The notes under the pieces are model-generated. The model ran no database searches. It worked only from the letters and a program-made list of their open reading frames with translations, and was not told the origin of the DNA. Below are positions 16,212-25,288 of a stretch of 64,000 bases of DNA, piece by piece (position 1 is the first letter of the stretch; each line of letters opens with the position of its first letter). The translations under genes and the position numbers were made by a program. The stretch covers positions 1 through 64,000 of the forward strand of contig JAEPML010000003.1 of the NCBI GenBank assembly GCA_017643925.1. Direction: 5' to 3'. This DNA is from Roseibium sp. Its GTDB lineage: Bacteria > Pseudomonadota > Alphaproteobacteria > Rhizobiales > Stappiaceae.

Positions 16212-16868
16212 GTGAGTTCCGATATTTCTCCTTGCTACGACTACGAAAAGGACCCAGGTGCCATTTACCGCCAGTCCTTTGCCATTGTTCGCAAAGAAGC
16301 CAACCTTTCCGTTTTGCCGGACGATCTCCACCCGGTCGCCGTTCGCCTGATCCATGCCTGCGGCATGACCGACCTGCCGAATGATATTGCCTTTTCGAAA
16401 GACGTCGTGACCGCAGCCCACAAGGCTTTCGAAAACGGAGCGCCTGTTCTGTGTGACGTCGAGATGGTCTCACATGGCATCATTCGCTCGCGCCTTCCCG
16501 AGGCAAGCCGCGTGATCTGCACGCTGAACGATCCGTCTGTGCCTGCGCTTGCAGCCGAGCTTGGAACGACACGCTCGGCTGCAGCCGTGGAACTGTGGCG
16601 GGAACAACTCGAGGGAGCCGTTGTCGCGATCGGCAATGCACCTACCGCCCTCTTTCATCTTCTTGACCTGATTGGATCAGATGGCCCTAAGCCGGCCGTG
16701 ATCCTTGGCTTCCCGGTCGGTTTCGTCGGCGCGGCTGAATCGAAGGAAGCGCTCGTTGCGAACCCGTTTGGAATTCCGTATCTCGCCGTATCGGGACGCC
16801 GTGGCGGATCCGCGATGGCGGCGGCAGCGGTCAATGCACTGGCGGCCGGACTGCCGGAAGACATCTGA
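16212..16868 (+). CDS. cobH: Precorrin-8X methylmutase
   Basis: A 218-residue enzyme moving the C11 methyl group to C12 to give hydrogenobyrinic acid. The catalytic His is in RLIHACGM (His48). GAPVLCDVEMVSHGI, IGNAPTALFHLL and GFPVGFVGAAESKE are family signatures. GTG start at 16212. Second gene of the forward cob operon; the stop is one base before the next ORF. Confidence 0.95.
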   Translation: MSSDISPCYDYEKDPGAIYRQSFAIVRKEANLSVLPDDLHPVAVRLIHACGMTDLPNDIAFSKDVVTAAHKAFENGAPVLCDVEMVSHGIIRSRLPEASRVICTLNDPSVPALAAELGTTRSAAAVELWREQLEGAVVAIGNAPTALFHLLDLIGSDGPKPAVILGFPVGFVGAAESKEALVANPFGIPYLAVSGRRGGSAMAAAAVNALAAGLPEDI

Positions 16869-16869
16869 A

Positions 16870-17118
16870 ATGACCGATCGCACACCCAAGAAGGGACTGA
16901 AGTCCGTCGGAGGCAAAGCTCCCATGCGCTCTCGCGGGTTCCTGTCACAGCCCGGAGGCCCTGTCTCCAAGCCGGAAGACCGTGACGCGTCCACACAGAA
17001 TCCTGAGCAACACCACAAATCACGCGGCGCCCGGCAAGTGTCCGTTTCGAGGGACCGTCAGCCCGAAGACCTGGCGACCCCGGCACCAATCAAACCCTAC
17101 ATACTGGACGACAAATGA
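16870..17118 (+). CDS. Small coupled ORF between cobH and cobL, hypothetical
   Basis: An 82-residue ORF starting MTDRTPKKGLKSVGG, one base after the cobH stop, and ending in an ATGA overlap with the cobL start. Such spacing on both sides supports translation as part of the operon. The product is basic, rich in Pro, Ser, Arg and Lys (PGGPVSKPEDRD), lacks hydrophobic segments and looks disordered. No family recognised. It could be an assembly or scaffold peptide for the pathway, or a coupling device. Confidence 0.6.
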   Translation: MTDRTPKKGLKSVGGKAPMRSRGFLSQPGGPVSKPEDRDASTQNPEQHHKSRGARQVSVSRDRQPEDLATPAPIKPYILDDK

Positions 17119-18314
17119 CTTCCCCCTGGCTCACATTGATCGGTCTTGGCGAAGATGGCGTATTGGCACCCGGTGGCCAGACTGCCCTCGCCGAAGCGGA
17201 CATCGTCTTTGGCGGTGCCCGTCACCTGGATCTCGCCGGTGAGATCAAGGCAGAAAAACGTACTTGGCCAAGCCCCTTTGCTTCGGTTTTTGACGACCTT
17301 AGGCAACTAAGCGGTAAGAAGGTCTCGGTTCTGGCGACCGGTGACCCGATGTGGTTCGGCATCGGCTCTTCACTGTTGAAGCATTTCGACGCCGACGAAC
17401 TGACAATCCTGCCGTCCCAGTCCGCGTTTCAACTGGCTGCGGCGCGCATGGGTTGGGCATTGCAGGACACGGAGTGCCTCTCCGTCCATGGCCGCTCGGT
17501 CAATCTCCTGCGCTCAGCGCTTTACCCCGGAGCCCGCATCCTGCTGCTGACGAGCAATGCAACAACGCCCTCGGATGTGGCGGATCTCCTCGCCGACGAA
17601 GGCTTTGGCAAGACGTCGATGACGGTACTCGAGCATCTCGGCGGCAGCAAGGAGCGCCGGGTTTCCGGCTCGGCGGAGGACTGGCGTCAGGATGTCGCGA
17701 ATTTTCACACGCTGGCGCTGGAAGTGACCGCCGAGCCAGGAACCCGTTTTCGGGCCCGCATTCCAGGCCTTCCCGATGACGCCTTCCGACACGACGGCAA
17801 GATGACCAAGCAGGACGTGCGCGCGATCACGCTCGCAGAGCTGAAGCCGCATCCAGGTGCACTTTTGTGGGATGTGGGCGCCGGGTGCGGATCGATCGCG
17901 ATCGAGTGGTTGCGCGCGGCCGACCGGACACAGGCAATCGGGTTGGAGCCCAACCCGGAAAGGCGCCAGTTTGCGGCGGAAAATGCTATATCCCTCGGCG
18001 TTCCGCATTTGCAGCTGATCGATGCGCTGGCACCGGACGGCCTGGAAGGCCTTGCGCAGCCCGACGCGATTTTCATCGGTGGTGGTCTTACCGCTCCCGG
18101 CATCGTCAAGACATGTCTGGACGCGTTGCCCGCCGGTGGTCGGCTGGTTGCCAATGCGGTCACGCTGGAAAGCGAGGCGGTCCTGCTTGCGACCTACCAG
18201 GCGCTCGGCGGCACGTTGAAGAAAGTCTCTGTTCATCGCGCCAGCGCGGTTGGCGGACTGACAGGCTGGCGTCCCCTGATGCCTGTGACACAGTGGAGTT
18301 TCACGAAAGCATGA
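17115..18314 (+). CDS. cobL: Precorrin-6Y C5,15-methyltransferase (decarboxylating)
   Basis: A 399-residue fusion of CbiE (about 1-200) and CbiT (about 215-399). CbiE part: LTLIGLGEDG, FGGARHLDL and VLATGDPMWFGIG. CbiT part: the SAM motif WDVGAGCGSIAIEW and GLEPNPER. It methylates C5 and C15 and decarboxylates the C12 acetate. It overlaps the previous small ORF (ATGA) and cobI (ATGA), indicating tight translational coupling. Confidence 0.95.
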   Translation: MTSPWLTLIGLGEDGVLAPGGQTALAEADIVFGGARHLDLAGEIKAEKRTWPSPFASVFDDLRQLSGKKVSVLATGDPMWFGIGSSLLKHFDADELTILPSQSAFQLAAARMGWALQDTECLSVHGRSVNLLRSALYPGARILLLTSNATTPSDVADLLADEGFGKTSMTVLEHLGGSKERRVSGSAEDWRQDVANFHTLALEVTAEPGTRFRARIPGLPDDAFRHDGKMTKQDVRAITLAELKPHPGALLWDVGAGCGSIAIEWLRAADRTQAIGLEPNPERRQFAAENAISLGVPHLQLIDALAPDGLEGLAQPDAIFIGGGLTAPGIVKTCLDALPAGGRLVANAVTLESEAVLLATYQALGGTLKKVSVHRASAVGGLTGWRPLMPVTQWSFTKA

Positions 18315-19036
18315 GCGGAATTCTCTACGGTGTCGGTCTGGGTCCCGGAGACCCGGAACTGATGACGCTGAAGGCCCACCGGCTGATTTCAAATGCACGG
18401 GTTATCGCCTATCCAGCGCCTGATTCCGGCGAAAGCTTTGCGCGTTCGATAGCCGCCGCCGCCATTCCCGCCGACGCGATCGAAATTCCGATCATCGTTC
18501 CGATGCGGGTGGACCGGTTTCCGGCCAAGGAAATCTACGACAAGGCTGCGGAGGAAATTGCCAGCGTCCTTGAGAGCGGCCAGGACGTGGTGACCCTGTG
18601 CGAGGGGGACCCGTTCTTCTACGGCTCCTTCATGTATCTGTTTGAGCGCCTGACCGACCGCTTTCGGATCGAGGTCGTGCCAGGCGTCACGTCCCTCACG
18701 GCATGCGCTGCCCAGCTGGAACGGCCGCTGACCTCGCGCAACGATGTCATGACCGTCATTCCCGGGCCGCTCCCGGATGCCGATATTCGCCAGAAAGTCG
18801 AACAGGCTCAGGTCGTTGCGATCATGAAGGTCGGACGGCACCTTGGTCGTCTTCGAAACCTGCTGAACGAGATGGGGCTGCTTGAGAAAGCCGGATATGT
18901 GGAACGTGCGAGCCTGCCGGAACAAAAGGTCCATCGCCTTGTTGACGTCGAGGCGGAAAAAGCCCCCTATTTTTCAATGATCCTCATCTACAAGGGAGAT
19001 GAAGCGTGGAAGCTTCCCCCATCCTACTCGTCCTGA
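18311..19036 (+). CDS. cobI: Precorrin-2 C20-methyltransferase
   Basis: A 241-residue tetrapyrrole methylase. The N-terminal loop is YGVGLGPGDPELMTLKA and the SAM-binding loop TLCEGDPFFYGSFMYL. VPGVTSLTACAAQ and the C-terminal YFSMILIYKG fit CobI/CbiL. It methylates C20 of precorrin-2. The start codon overlaps the cobL stop (ATGA), and its own 3' end overlaps the next gene by 31 bp. Confidence 0.95.
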   Translation: MSGILYGVGLGPGDPELMTLKAHRLISNARVIAYPAPDSGESFARSIAAAAIPADAIEIPIIVPMRVDRFPAKEIYDKAAEEIASVLESGQDVVTLCEGDPFFYGSFMYLFERLTDRFRIEVVPGVTSLTACAAQLERPLTSRNDVMTVIPGPLPDADIRQKVEQAQVVAIMKVGRHLGRLRNLLNEMGLLEKAGYVERASLPEQKVHRLVDVEAEKAPYFSMILIYKGDEAWKLPPSYSS

Positions 19037-20904
19037 ACCAGGCCGGGCTCGATACAGCACAGGATGTTGCCCGTCGTTTTTCGACAGCGCGCATTCACGG
19101 ACTGGCGGGCCGCGTGCCGACGGCCGATACACAATTCAACGAGACGATCGAGCATATCCGCATGCTGTTCAAGGCAGGCCATCCGATCGTTGGTTTCTGT
19201 GCCAGCGGCATCCTGATCCGCGCGCTGGCGCCGATCCTCAATGACAAGCGCGACGAGCCACCAGTTATCGCCATATCCGAAGACGGCTCCAGCATCGTGC
19301 CGCTTCTGGGGGGACACCGTGGCGCCAACGAACTGGCCCGCATCCTGGCAAAAGCTCTAAGTGGCCATGCAGCCATCACAACGGCTGGCGATACCAAGCT
19401 GGGTGTTGCCCTGGATGTGCCTCCCAAGGGCTGGCGTCTAGCCAATCCGGAAGATGCCAAGCCGGTCATGGCAGAGCTGCTTTCGGGTGCAACCGTCCGG
19501 GTCGAGGGCCCCGCGGACTGGCTTGCCGATACCAAGCTGAAACGCGCCGACGACGCGGCGATCTCCCTGATCGCCACCGAGCGGCACCTCGAAGGCAGCC
19601 CGACAGACCTTGTCTACCATCCGTTGCGCTATGCCGTCGGTGTCGGCTGTGCACGTGGCTGCAGCGCAGAAGAACTGATCGAGCTTGTGGAGACGCACCT
19701 GGCGGAAGCCGATATCGCCAATGGGGCCGTTGCCTGTGTCACAACAATCGACCTGAAGGCAGACGAAGCGGCGGTGAATGCGCTCGCTGCACATCTGGAC
19801 GTTCCCTTGAGGGTCTATTCCGTCGAAGAATTGCAGCGCGAAACCCCCAGGCTCAAAAACCCCTCCAATGTCGTCTATGACGAAGTCGGGGTTCACGGTG
19901 TCTCTGAAGGCGCGGCGCTGGCCGCTGCCGGAGCCTTTGGCAGCCTCGTGGTTGAAAAGCAGAAAACCGAAAACGCAACCTGTGCCATTGCCCGCACCCC
20001 GCAGTTCATTGATGCCGACACGACAGGCCGCGCACGTGGGCACCTGTCCGTCGTCGGCATCGGCCCGGGCAAGGATGACTGGCGCACACCGGAAGCCAGC
20101 CGGCTGATCGCGGAAGCCACAGACGTCGTCGGCTATTCGCTCTACCTCGACATTGTCGAGAAACACATCGAGGGCAAGACCCATCACAATTTCCCGCTCG
20201 GCGCCGAGGAAGACAGGGTCCGCTTTGCCCTTGAAGAAGCCGGGAAAGGCAAGAATGTCGCCCTGATTTCCTCCGGCGATGCCGGTATCTATGCGATGGG
20301 CACACTGGTTTACGAACTCCTGCACCGAGACGAGGAATTTGGTGGAGTGTCCGATGCTGCCAAACGTGTCAGCGTGACAAATGCACCCGGCATCTCCGCC
20401 CTTCAGGCCTGTTCGGCACGCATCGGTGCTCCGCTTGGCCACGACTTTTGTGCCATCTCCCTGTCGGACCTGCTGACCCCGTGGGAAGTCATCGAGAAGC
20501 GTCTCCATGCAGCCGCCGAAGGCGACTTCGTGATCGCCTTCTACAATCCTGTTTCCAAGCGCCGCCGCACGCAGCTGGCAACAGCCAAGGACATCCTTCT
20601 GGAGCATCGCTCAGCCGCGACGCCAGTTGTGCTCGGCGTCAATCTCGGGCGTCCTGAAGAGACCTTGCGGGTCACCACACTGGAAGCGCTGAGCGTCGAT
20701 GATGTCGATATGCTCACGACCGTGCTGGTGGGGTCGTCCAACTCCCGGACCGTTATGCGCGGTGACGGCAAACCGTTCGTTTACACACCGCGCGGCTATG
20801 CCAAGCGCATCGACGCCCCGAAACCGGACGCCGATGCGACCCAGGACAATGAACCAACCACCGATCCGCAACCGGACGAACAGATCTCGGAAGACAACGC
20901 ATGA
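19006..20904 (+). CDS. CbiG-CobJ fusion: cobalt-precorrin-5A hydrolase-like / precorrin-3B C17-methyltransferase
   Basis: A 632-residue protein. Residues about 1-335 are CbiG-like (GFCASGILIRALAPIL, LLGGHRGANELAR, then the CobE-like domain VGVGCARGCSAEELIE). Residues about 344-600 are CobJ/CbiH (LSVVGIGPGKDDWRTPEA, SSGDAGIYAMG, PGISALQACSARIGAPLGHDF, FYNPVSKRR). The tail (about 600-632) is Asp/Pro-rich. CobJ methylates C17 during ring contraction. CbiG belongs to the oxygen-independent route, where it opens the delta-lactone. GTG start with GGGAG upstream. No cobG is seen in the window. Confidence 0.9.
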   Translation: MEASPILLVLNQAGLDTAQDVARRFSTARIHGLAGRVPTADTQFNETIEHIRMLFKAGHPIVGFCASGILIRALAPILNDKRDEPPVIAISEDGSSIVPLLGGHRGANELARILAKALSGHAAITTAGDTKLGVALDVPPKGWRLANPEDAKPVMAELLSGATVRVEGPADWLADTKLKRADDAAISLIATERHLEGSPTDLVYHPLRYAVGVGCARGCSAEELIELVETHLAEADIANGAVACVTTIDLKADEAAVNALAAHLDVPLRVYSVEELQRETPRLKNPSNVVYDEVGVHGVSEGAALAAAGAFGSLVVEKQKTENATCAIARTPQFIDADTTGRARGHLSVVGIGPGKDDWRTPEASRLIAEATDVVGYSLYLDIVEKHIEGKTHHNFPLGAEEDRVRFALEEAGKGKNVALISSGDAGIYAMGTLVYELLHRDEEFGGVSDAAKRVSVTNAPGISALQACSARIGAPLGHDFCAISLSDLLTPWEVIEKRLHAAAEGDFVIAFYNPVSKRRRTQLATAKDILLEHRSAATPVVLGVNLGRPEETLRVTTLEALSVDDVDMLTTVLVGSSNSRTVMRGDGKPFVYTPRGYAKRIDAPKPDADATQDNEPTTDPQPDEQISEDNA

Positions 20905-21674
20905 CCGTTCATTTCATCGGCGCCGGACCCGGCGATCCAGACCTCATTACCGTGCGGGGACTGAAACTGATCCAGTCCTGTCCGGTTTGCCTCTATGCCG
21001 GATCGCTGGTTCCCGAGCAGATCGTGGAGGCTGCGCCCGAAAACGCGAGGGTCATCGATACGGCGCCGATGACGCTCGACGAGATCATCGAGGAAATCAA
21101 GGCAGCCCACGAAAAGGGGCTGAATGTCGCGCGTGTCCATTCTGGCGATCCGTCCATTTATGGCGCGACAGCGGAACAGATGCGCCGGCTGGACGCACTC
21201 GGGATCGACTATGATGTCACCCCCGGCGTACCTGCCTTTGCCGCGGCGGCGGCTGCCCTGAAAACCGAACTCACCATTCCGGAAGTCGCCCAGACCGTGA
21301 TCGTGACCCGGACGGCGATGCAGTCATCGGCCATGCCGAACAACGAGGATCTGGACACGCTTGGCAAAAGCGGCGCAACGCTCGCCATTCACCTGTCGAT
21401 CCGCAACTTGCGTGAAATCGAGCGTCAGCTGACGCCGCATTACGGTGCGGATTGTCCGGTGATCATCGCCTATCGCGTCGGCTGGCCGGATGAAGATTTC
21501 ATTCACGCGACCTTGTCGACCATGGCGGAGAAGGTCCGCAAGTCGAAAATCACGCGCACGGCACTCGTTTTTGTCGGTCATGCCCTGAAAGCGGGCCAGG
21601 ATTTTCGCGACAGCGCGCTTTACGACGCCGACCATGTCCACGTGCTCAGGCCGAAGAAGAAAAAGGCCTCCTAG
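20901..21674 (+). CDS. cobM: Precorrin-4 C11-methyltransferase
   Basis: A 257-residue tetrapyrrole methylase: FIGAGPGDPDLITVRG, YAGSLVPEQI, VHSGDPSIYGATAEQM, VTPGVPAFAAAAA and VTRTAMQSSAMP match CobM/CbiF. It methylates C11 of precorrin-4. The start overlaps the cbiG-cobJ stop (ATGA). Ends with a Lys-rich tail and is the last gene of the forward operon; the convergent radical SAM gene follows. Confidence 0.95.
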   Translation: MTVHFIGAGPGDPDLITVRGLKLIQSCPVCLYAGSLVPEQIVEAAPENARVIDTAPMTLDEIIEEIKAAHEKGLNVARVHSGDPSIYGATAEQMRRLDALGIDYDVTPGVPAFAAAAAALKTELTIPEVAQTVIVTRTAMQSSAMPNNEDLDTLGKSGATLAIHLSIRNLREIERQLTPHYGADCPVIIAYRVGWPDEDFIHATLSTMAEKVRKSKITRTALVFVGHALKAGQDFRDSALYDADHVHVLRPKKKKAS

Positions 21675-21731
21675 GCGCGTTGCCTTGCCAATTCCGGTGC
21701 GGGGCGTTTCCTGCGCCGGTCCAGAGCCTCT

Positions 21732-23174
21732 TCATGCTCGCGGCTTTCGCCCCAGAACGCGGCGGTCGCGGAATAGAAACCCGAAGACTTCGTGAAACCA
21801 GACCCTTTTGCCCATCTGGTAGTACCATTTGTGCGCATGTTTCAGTTTCGGGTCTTTCATGGCCATGAGACGCCACAGGGCGCGTGGCCGTGACTGCACG
21901 ACAAACTCGATAAATTTCACCCACAGGAACACACGCCATGGCGGCACATGCCTGGTCGCCAGGACCTGGTGCTTGTAATCCCACTTGCTCTGATCGCGCT
22001 GGATCACCCGCCTGTGGCGGATTGCCGGGAAAAGCGGCGTCCAGCGGTGCGGGGTGACGTAGAGCGATTGAATCTGGTCCGGGTCATAAGTCAGCAGCAG
22101 CTTTAGAACGCGCCAATAGTCCCGGTCTCGTTCTTCCTCGAAACCAACCACCCAGGTCGCCATGGAGAGCATTCCATGCTGGCGCATCAACCGGATCGCC
22201 TCGCGATCCTTGCTGGTTGATCCGCCTTTCCGGATCTTTGCAAGAACCGCTTCATCGGTGTGCTCCATGCCCATCAGGAAGCGTTCGACGCCGGCTTTCT
22301 TGTAGAGATGAAGATGATCCCGATCCCGCACGATATCGTCCGCGCGGGTGGAACCGACCAGGGTCACGTCAACGTTTTCCGCGATCAGCGCTTCGAGAAA
22401 TCGGCGCCACATTTTCGCAGACGAGGTCGGGTTCTCATCGGCGAAGTTGAACACTTCGACGCCGTGTTCCCGGTGCAGCCAGGCCAGCTCACGCGCAAAT
22501 TTTTCGGGGTTGCGATGCCGCCAGCGGGTCCAGAACCCACGCTGGCCGCAATAGGTGCAGGGATGCGGACAGCCACGCGAGAACTGCACCACCACCGCCT
22601 GCTTGCCACCCCAATAGGAGTAACGCGTCAGATCCACCAGTTCCCAGGCGACACGGTAAGCATCCAGGTCGCGGATCATCTGCTGCGGCGACGTCGAGAC
22701 GATGCGGTCTCCATCACGAAAGACAAGTCCGTTGACGCGGTTCAAGCCCGCACCGCTCTCGAGCGCTCTCACCAATTGGCGGCAGGTCTCCTCACCTTCG
22801 CCGCGCACGAGCACGTCGAATTGTGGTTCTTGCTCCAGGATCTCGCGCCAATGATAGGTCGGAAAGACACCGCCATAGATGACTGTGAGGTCCGGCTGGT
22901 TGCCTCTCGCCCGGCGGGCAATTTCGCAAACGGTCGGATGAGCCGAAGTGGATCCGGAATGGCCGATCAAGAGCAGATCGCAGCCGCTGCCTGCGACCCT
23001 CGCCGCGATCGCCTCCAGAGACATCGGGCCAAATTCGGCATCCAGCAATTCGACCTCATGCCCGTCATCGATCAGGGGTCCTGCAATGGACAACAAGCCA
23101 AGTGGTGGCAGGTGGTCGTCAGGGATCCGGCTGCCTATGGCCGTATGCGGCGGATTTACGATCAGGATTTTCAT
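21732..23174 (-). CDS. B12-binding radical SAM protein, BchE-like
   Basis: A 480-residue protein with an N-terminal B12-binding (Rossmann) region (about 1-140: ILIVNPPHTAIGSRIP, LLLIGHSGSTSAHP, YGGVFPTYHW) and a radical SAM domain with the cluster motif CPHPCTYCGQ near residue 200, followed by GFWTRWRHR and ENPTSS. The resemblance is to proteins annotated as anaerobic Mg-protoporphyrin ester cyclases (BchE-like), but no photosynthesis gene is visible and the true substrate is unknown. It is embedded among cob genes, consistent with use of cobalamin. Start 23174 (MKILIVN) is preferred; 23216 would add 14 residues. Confidence 0.8.
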   Translation of the reverse strand: MKILIVNPPHTAIGSRIPDDHLPPLGLLSIAGPLIDDGHEVELLDAEFGPMSLEAIAARVAGSGCDLLLIGHSGSTSAHPTVCEIARRARGNQPDLTVIYGGVFPTYHWREILEQEPQFDVLVRGEGEETCRQLVRALESGAGLNRVNGLVFRDGDRIVSTSPQQMIRDLDAYRVAWELVDLTRYSYWGGKQAVVVQFSRGCPHPCTYCGQRGFWTRWRHRNPEKFARELAWLHREHGVEVFNFADENPTSSAKMWRRFLEALIAENVDVTLVGSTRADDIVRDRDHLHLYKKAGVERFLMGMEHTDEAVLAKIRKGGSTSKDREAIRLMRQHGMLSMATWVVGFEEERDRDYWRVLKLLLTYDPDQIQSLYVTPHRWTPLFPAIRHRRVIQRDQSKWDYKHQVLATRHVPPWRVFLWVKFIEFVVQSRPRALWRLMAMKDPKLKHAHKWYYQMGKRVWFHEVFGFLFRDRRVLGRKPRA

Positions 23175-23344
23175 CTGGCGTCCGTCTTGCTGCTTGAGGT
23201 CCGCAAACAAGCGCACGGAGATGTGCAGAAGCTTCCGGGCAAACCGCGAAAGCTTCGGCTTTAACTTCCGGGATTTTGTGCAGGTCCGGCTCGGGGGAAG
23301 ATTATGCGGTTACCGGCGTGGTTGCGATGGCAACGAATGGAGGA

Positions 23345-23944
23345 TCACCAACCGCATTTTTTCCGAACGGCGTCATGCAGCTCCGCCAAGCCATCAACAT
23401 CAAAAAGCAGGTCGAACTCTATCTCGTTCCGGTCTTTCATCGAGACCTGGAGATCACCGCCTTTTCTGGAGTTGTAGAGCAAAGAGTTTGCAAAACCCGG
23501 ATATTTGATCATCACCAGATTGGCGTTGCCGACAGATGGTTCCAGGTGATCCAGATAAGTTTCATACTCATCGGCAAAGCCCCCGACCGGTGTGACAGGC
23601 ATCTTTTGTTCCATATCATCCCGCAATTGGTACCGGGCGTCCTGATCGACCAGAAGCTTGAATCGATCTTCGTCGGGCAGAACAAGGAACGACACGCTGA
23701 AGAAGTCCTTTTCCATGCAATAGTAGACCAGAGAAACACTTTGTTTCTCGCTGTCTGCAGTGCTGCCCAACGCGCTTAGAACAATCACGTTGTCATGCTT
23801 TATCGATTGGGAAATGCGAAGGGTCCAGTTTTCGCTTTTTCTGAACTCGGTCCTGGGCGCGACGAAAATCTGAGGGGCGATGATTTTGGCCGAGGCAGCG
23901 AAAGCCGACAGAAGGATCAAGACGCCAACAACAAAAAGTCTCAT
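23345..23944 (-). CDS. Hypothetical periplasmic protein
   Basis: A 199-residue protein with a clear signal peptide (MRLFVVGVLILLSAFAASA). The mature part has no recognised domain; it contains YYCMEKDFFSVSFLVLPDED and a C-terminal FDLLFDVDGLAELHDAVRKKC, so two cysteines could pair. An AGGGGAT lies before the ATG at 23944. It lies 21 bp after cobB on the same strand. Context gives no function. Confidence 0.6.
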   Translation of the reverse strand: MRLFVVGVLILLSAFAASAKIIAPQIFVAPRTEFRKSENWTLRISQSIKHDNVIVLSALGSTADSEKQSVSLVYYCMEKDFFSVSFLVLPDEDRFKLLVDQDARYQLRDDMEQKMPVTPVGGFADEYETYLDHLEPSVGNANLVMIKYPGFANSLLYNSRKGGDLQVSMKDRNEIEFDLLFDVDGLAELHDAVRKKCGW

Positions 23945-23965
23945 GACATCCCCTGTCCGCAACCA

Positions 23966-25288
23966 CTACGCAGCGCAGGATATCACATGTGCAAAAGACC
24001 CGAGCACTGCTCCCCGGCGCAAGCCCATCTCCGCCAGCTGATTGCCCTCGGCATCTTTTGCTTCAAACAACCGGTCTGCCTGACCTTCCGACACAATGGA
24101 AGCGTAGTGGAACTCGTGTGCCGAGAGCGGCTCATCCCAGGGCAGACCGCCAAGCGGCTGTACCATCCTGTAACCAAGGTGCCGCTTGCGCGCCTGGAAA
24201 GAAGTTTCCAGCGGCAGCAGGCCAAGCATCTCGTGACGATGGCCTTCGGCATCTGTCAGGCCCGTTCCAAGGGTCATGTAGCCCCCGCATTCGCCGTAGA
24301 TCAGTGTGCCGGAACCCGCAGCCTGCTTCATTGCGGTCCTGAAGGTCCCGGCTTTCGACAGCCGGTCGGCATGCAGCTCGGGATAACCACCAGGTAGATA
24401 AACGGCGTTGGCGTCAGGGTCCGGCCGTTCGTCGGCGAGCGGGGAGAAAAAGGACAGCTCGGCTCCCTGCGCGTACCAGTGGTTCAGAAGATGGGGATAG
24501 GAAAAGGCAAAGGCCAGATCCCTGGCGACAGCGATACGCTGCCCCAGGGGAGACGGCAGCTGCGCAGGGGTCTCGCTCGAAGTATTCAGACCTGATGCCA
24601 ATCCTTGCAGGCTCGCCAGATCAATGTGGCGTTCACACAGATCTGCCGCTTGCTGCAGAAATGCCTCCAGGTCCCGGTGTTCCCCTGCCTGGACCAGGCC
24701 AAGATGCCGCTCCGGCAGCACTAGCTCACTAGCGCGCGGCAATGCACCGAGTACCGTCACCCCAACTGGCTCCAGCGCAGCGCGCAGCATCTTCTCATGA
24801 CGGTGACCTCCCACCCGGTTCAAGACGACACCCTTGAGCGCGATGTCCTTCCTGTAGGAGCTGAAACCGTGAACCAGCGCCGCGACAGACTGGGCCTGTT
24901 TCGCACAGTCGACAACGAGCACCACTGGCAAGTTCAACATGGCGGCAAGATCAGCCACGGACCCCCGCCCGTTGGCGGCGCCGTCAAACAGTCCCATGGC
25001 ACCTTCAAGGATGAGAAAGTCCTGTTCGCTTGTCTGTGCCGCCGCAAGTGCCCGCACCGTACAGGAGCGCATTGCCCACGCGTCCAGATTGATACATGGT
25101 GCTCCGCTTGCAGCTTCATGAAATTTGGGATCGATGTAATCCGGGCCGGACTTGGCAGAGACAACGTGCGTCCCCGCCCGTTTCAAGGCACGCAACAGAC
25201 CAAGAGTGAGTGTCGTCTTGCCCGCACCCGAGGAGGGCGCGGCAATGACCAGGCCCCTCGGTGCCTCGTGCAAGACGTTATCCGGCAT
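23966..25288 (-). CDS. cobB: Hydrogenobyrinic/cobyrinic acid a,c-diamide synthase
   Basis: A 440-residue CobB/CbiA-type glutamine amidotransferase. The N-terminal ATP-binding domain has the P-loop APSSGAGKTTLTLG and SGPDYIDPKFH. The C-terminal GATase domain has LPGGYPELHAD and the nucleophile Cys in IYGECGGYMTLG. It amidates the a and c acetate side chains. Overlaps cobA by 11 bp, so the two are translationally coupled. Confidence 0.95.
   Translation of the reverse strand: MPDNVLHEAPRGLVIAAPSSGAGKTTLTLGLLRALKRAGTHVVSAKSGPDYIDPKFHEAASGAPCINLDAWAMRSCTVRALAAAQTSEQDFLILEGAMGLFDGAANGRGSVADLAAMLNLPVVLVVDCAKQAQSVAALVHGFSSYRKDIALKGVVLNRVGGHRHEKMLRAALEPVGVTVLGALPRASELVLPERHLGLVQAGEHRDLEAFLQQAADLCERHIDLASLQGLASGLNTSSETPAQLPSPLGQRIAVARDLAFAFSYPHLLNHWYAQGAELSFFSPLADERPDPDANAVYLPGGYPELHADRLSKAGTFRTAMKQAAGSGTLIYGECGGYMTLGTGLTDAEGHRHEMLGLLPLETSFQARKRHLGYRMVQPLGGLPWDEPLSAHEFHYASIVSEGQADRLFEAKDAEGNQLAEMGLRRGAVLGSFAHVISCAA

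Noticed and set aside
17867-18310. N-terminal extension of the cobI frame
   Set aside because: Overlaps the CbiT half of cobL in another frame; the ATGA overlap at 18311 is the normal cobI start.
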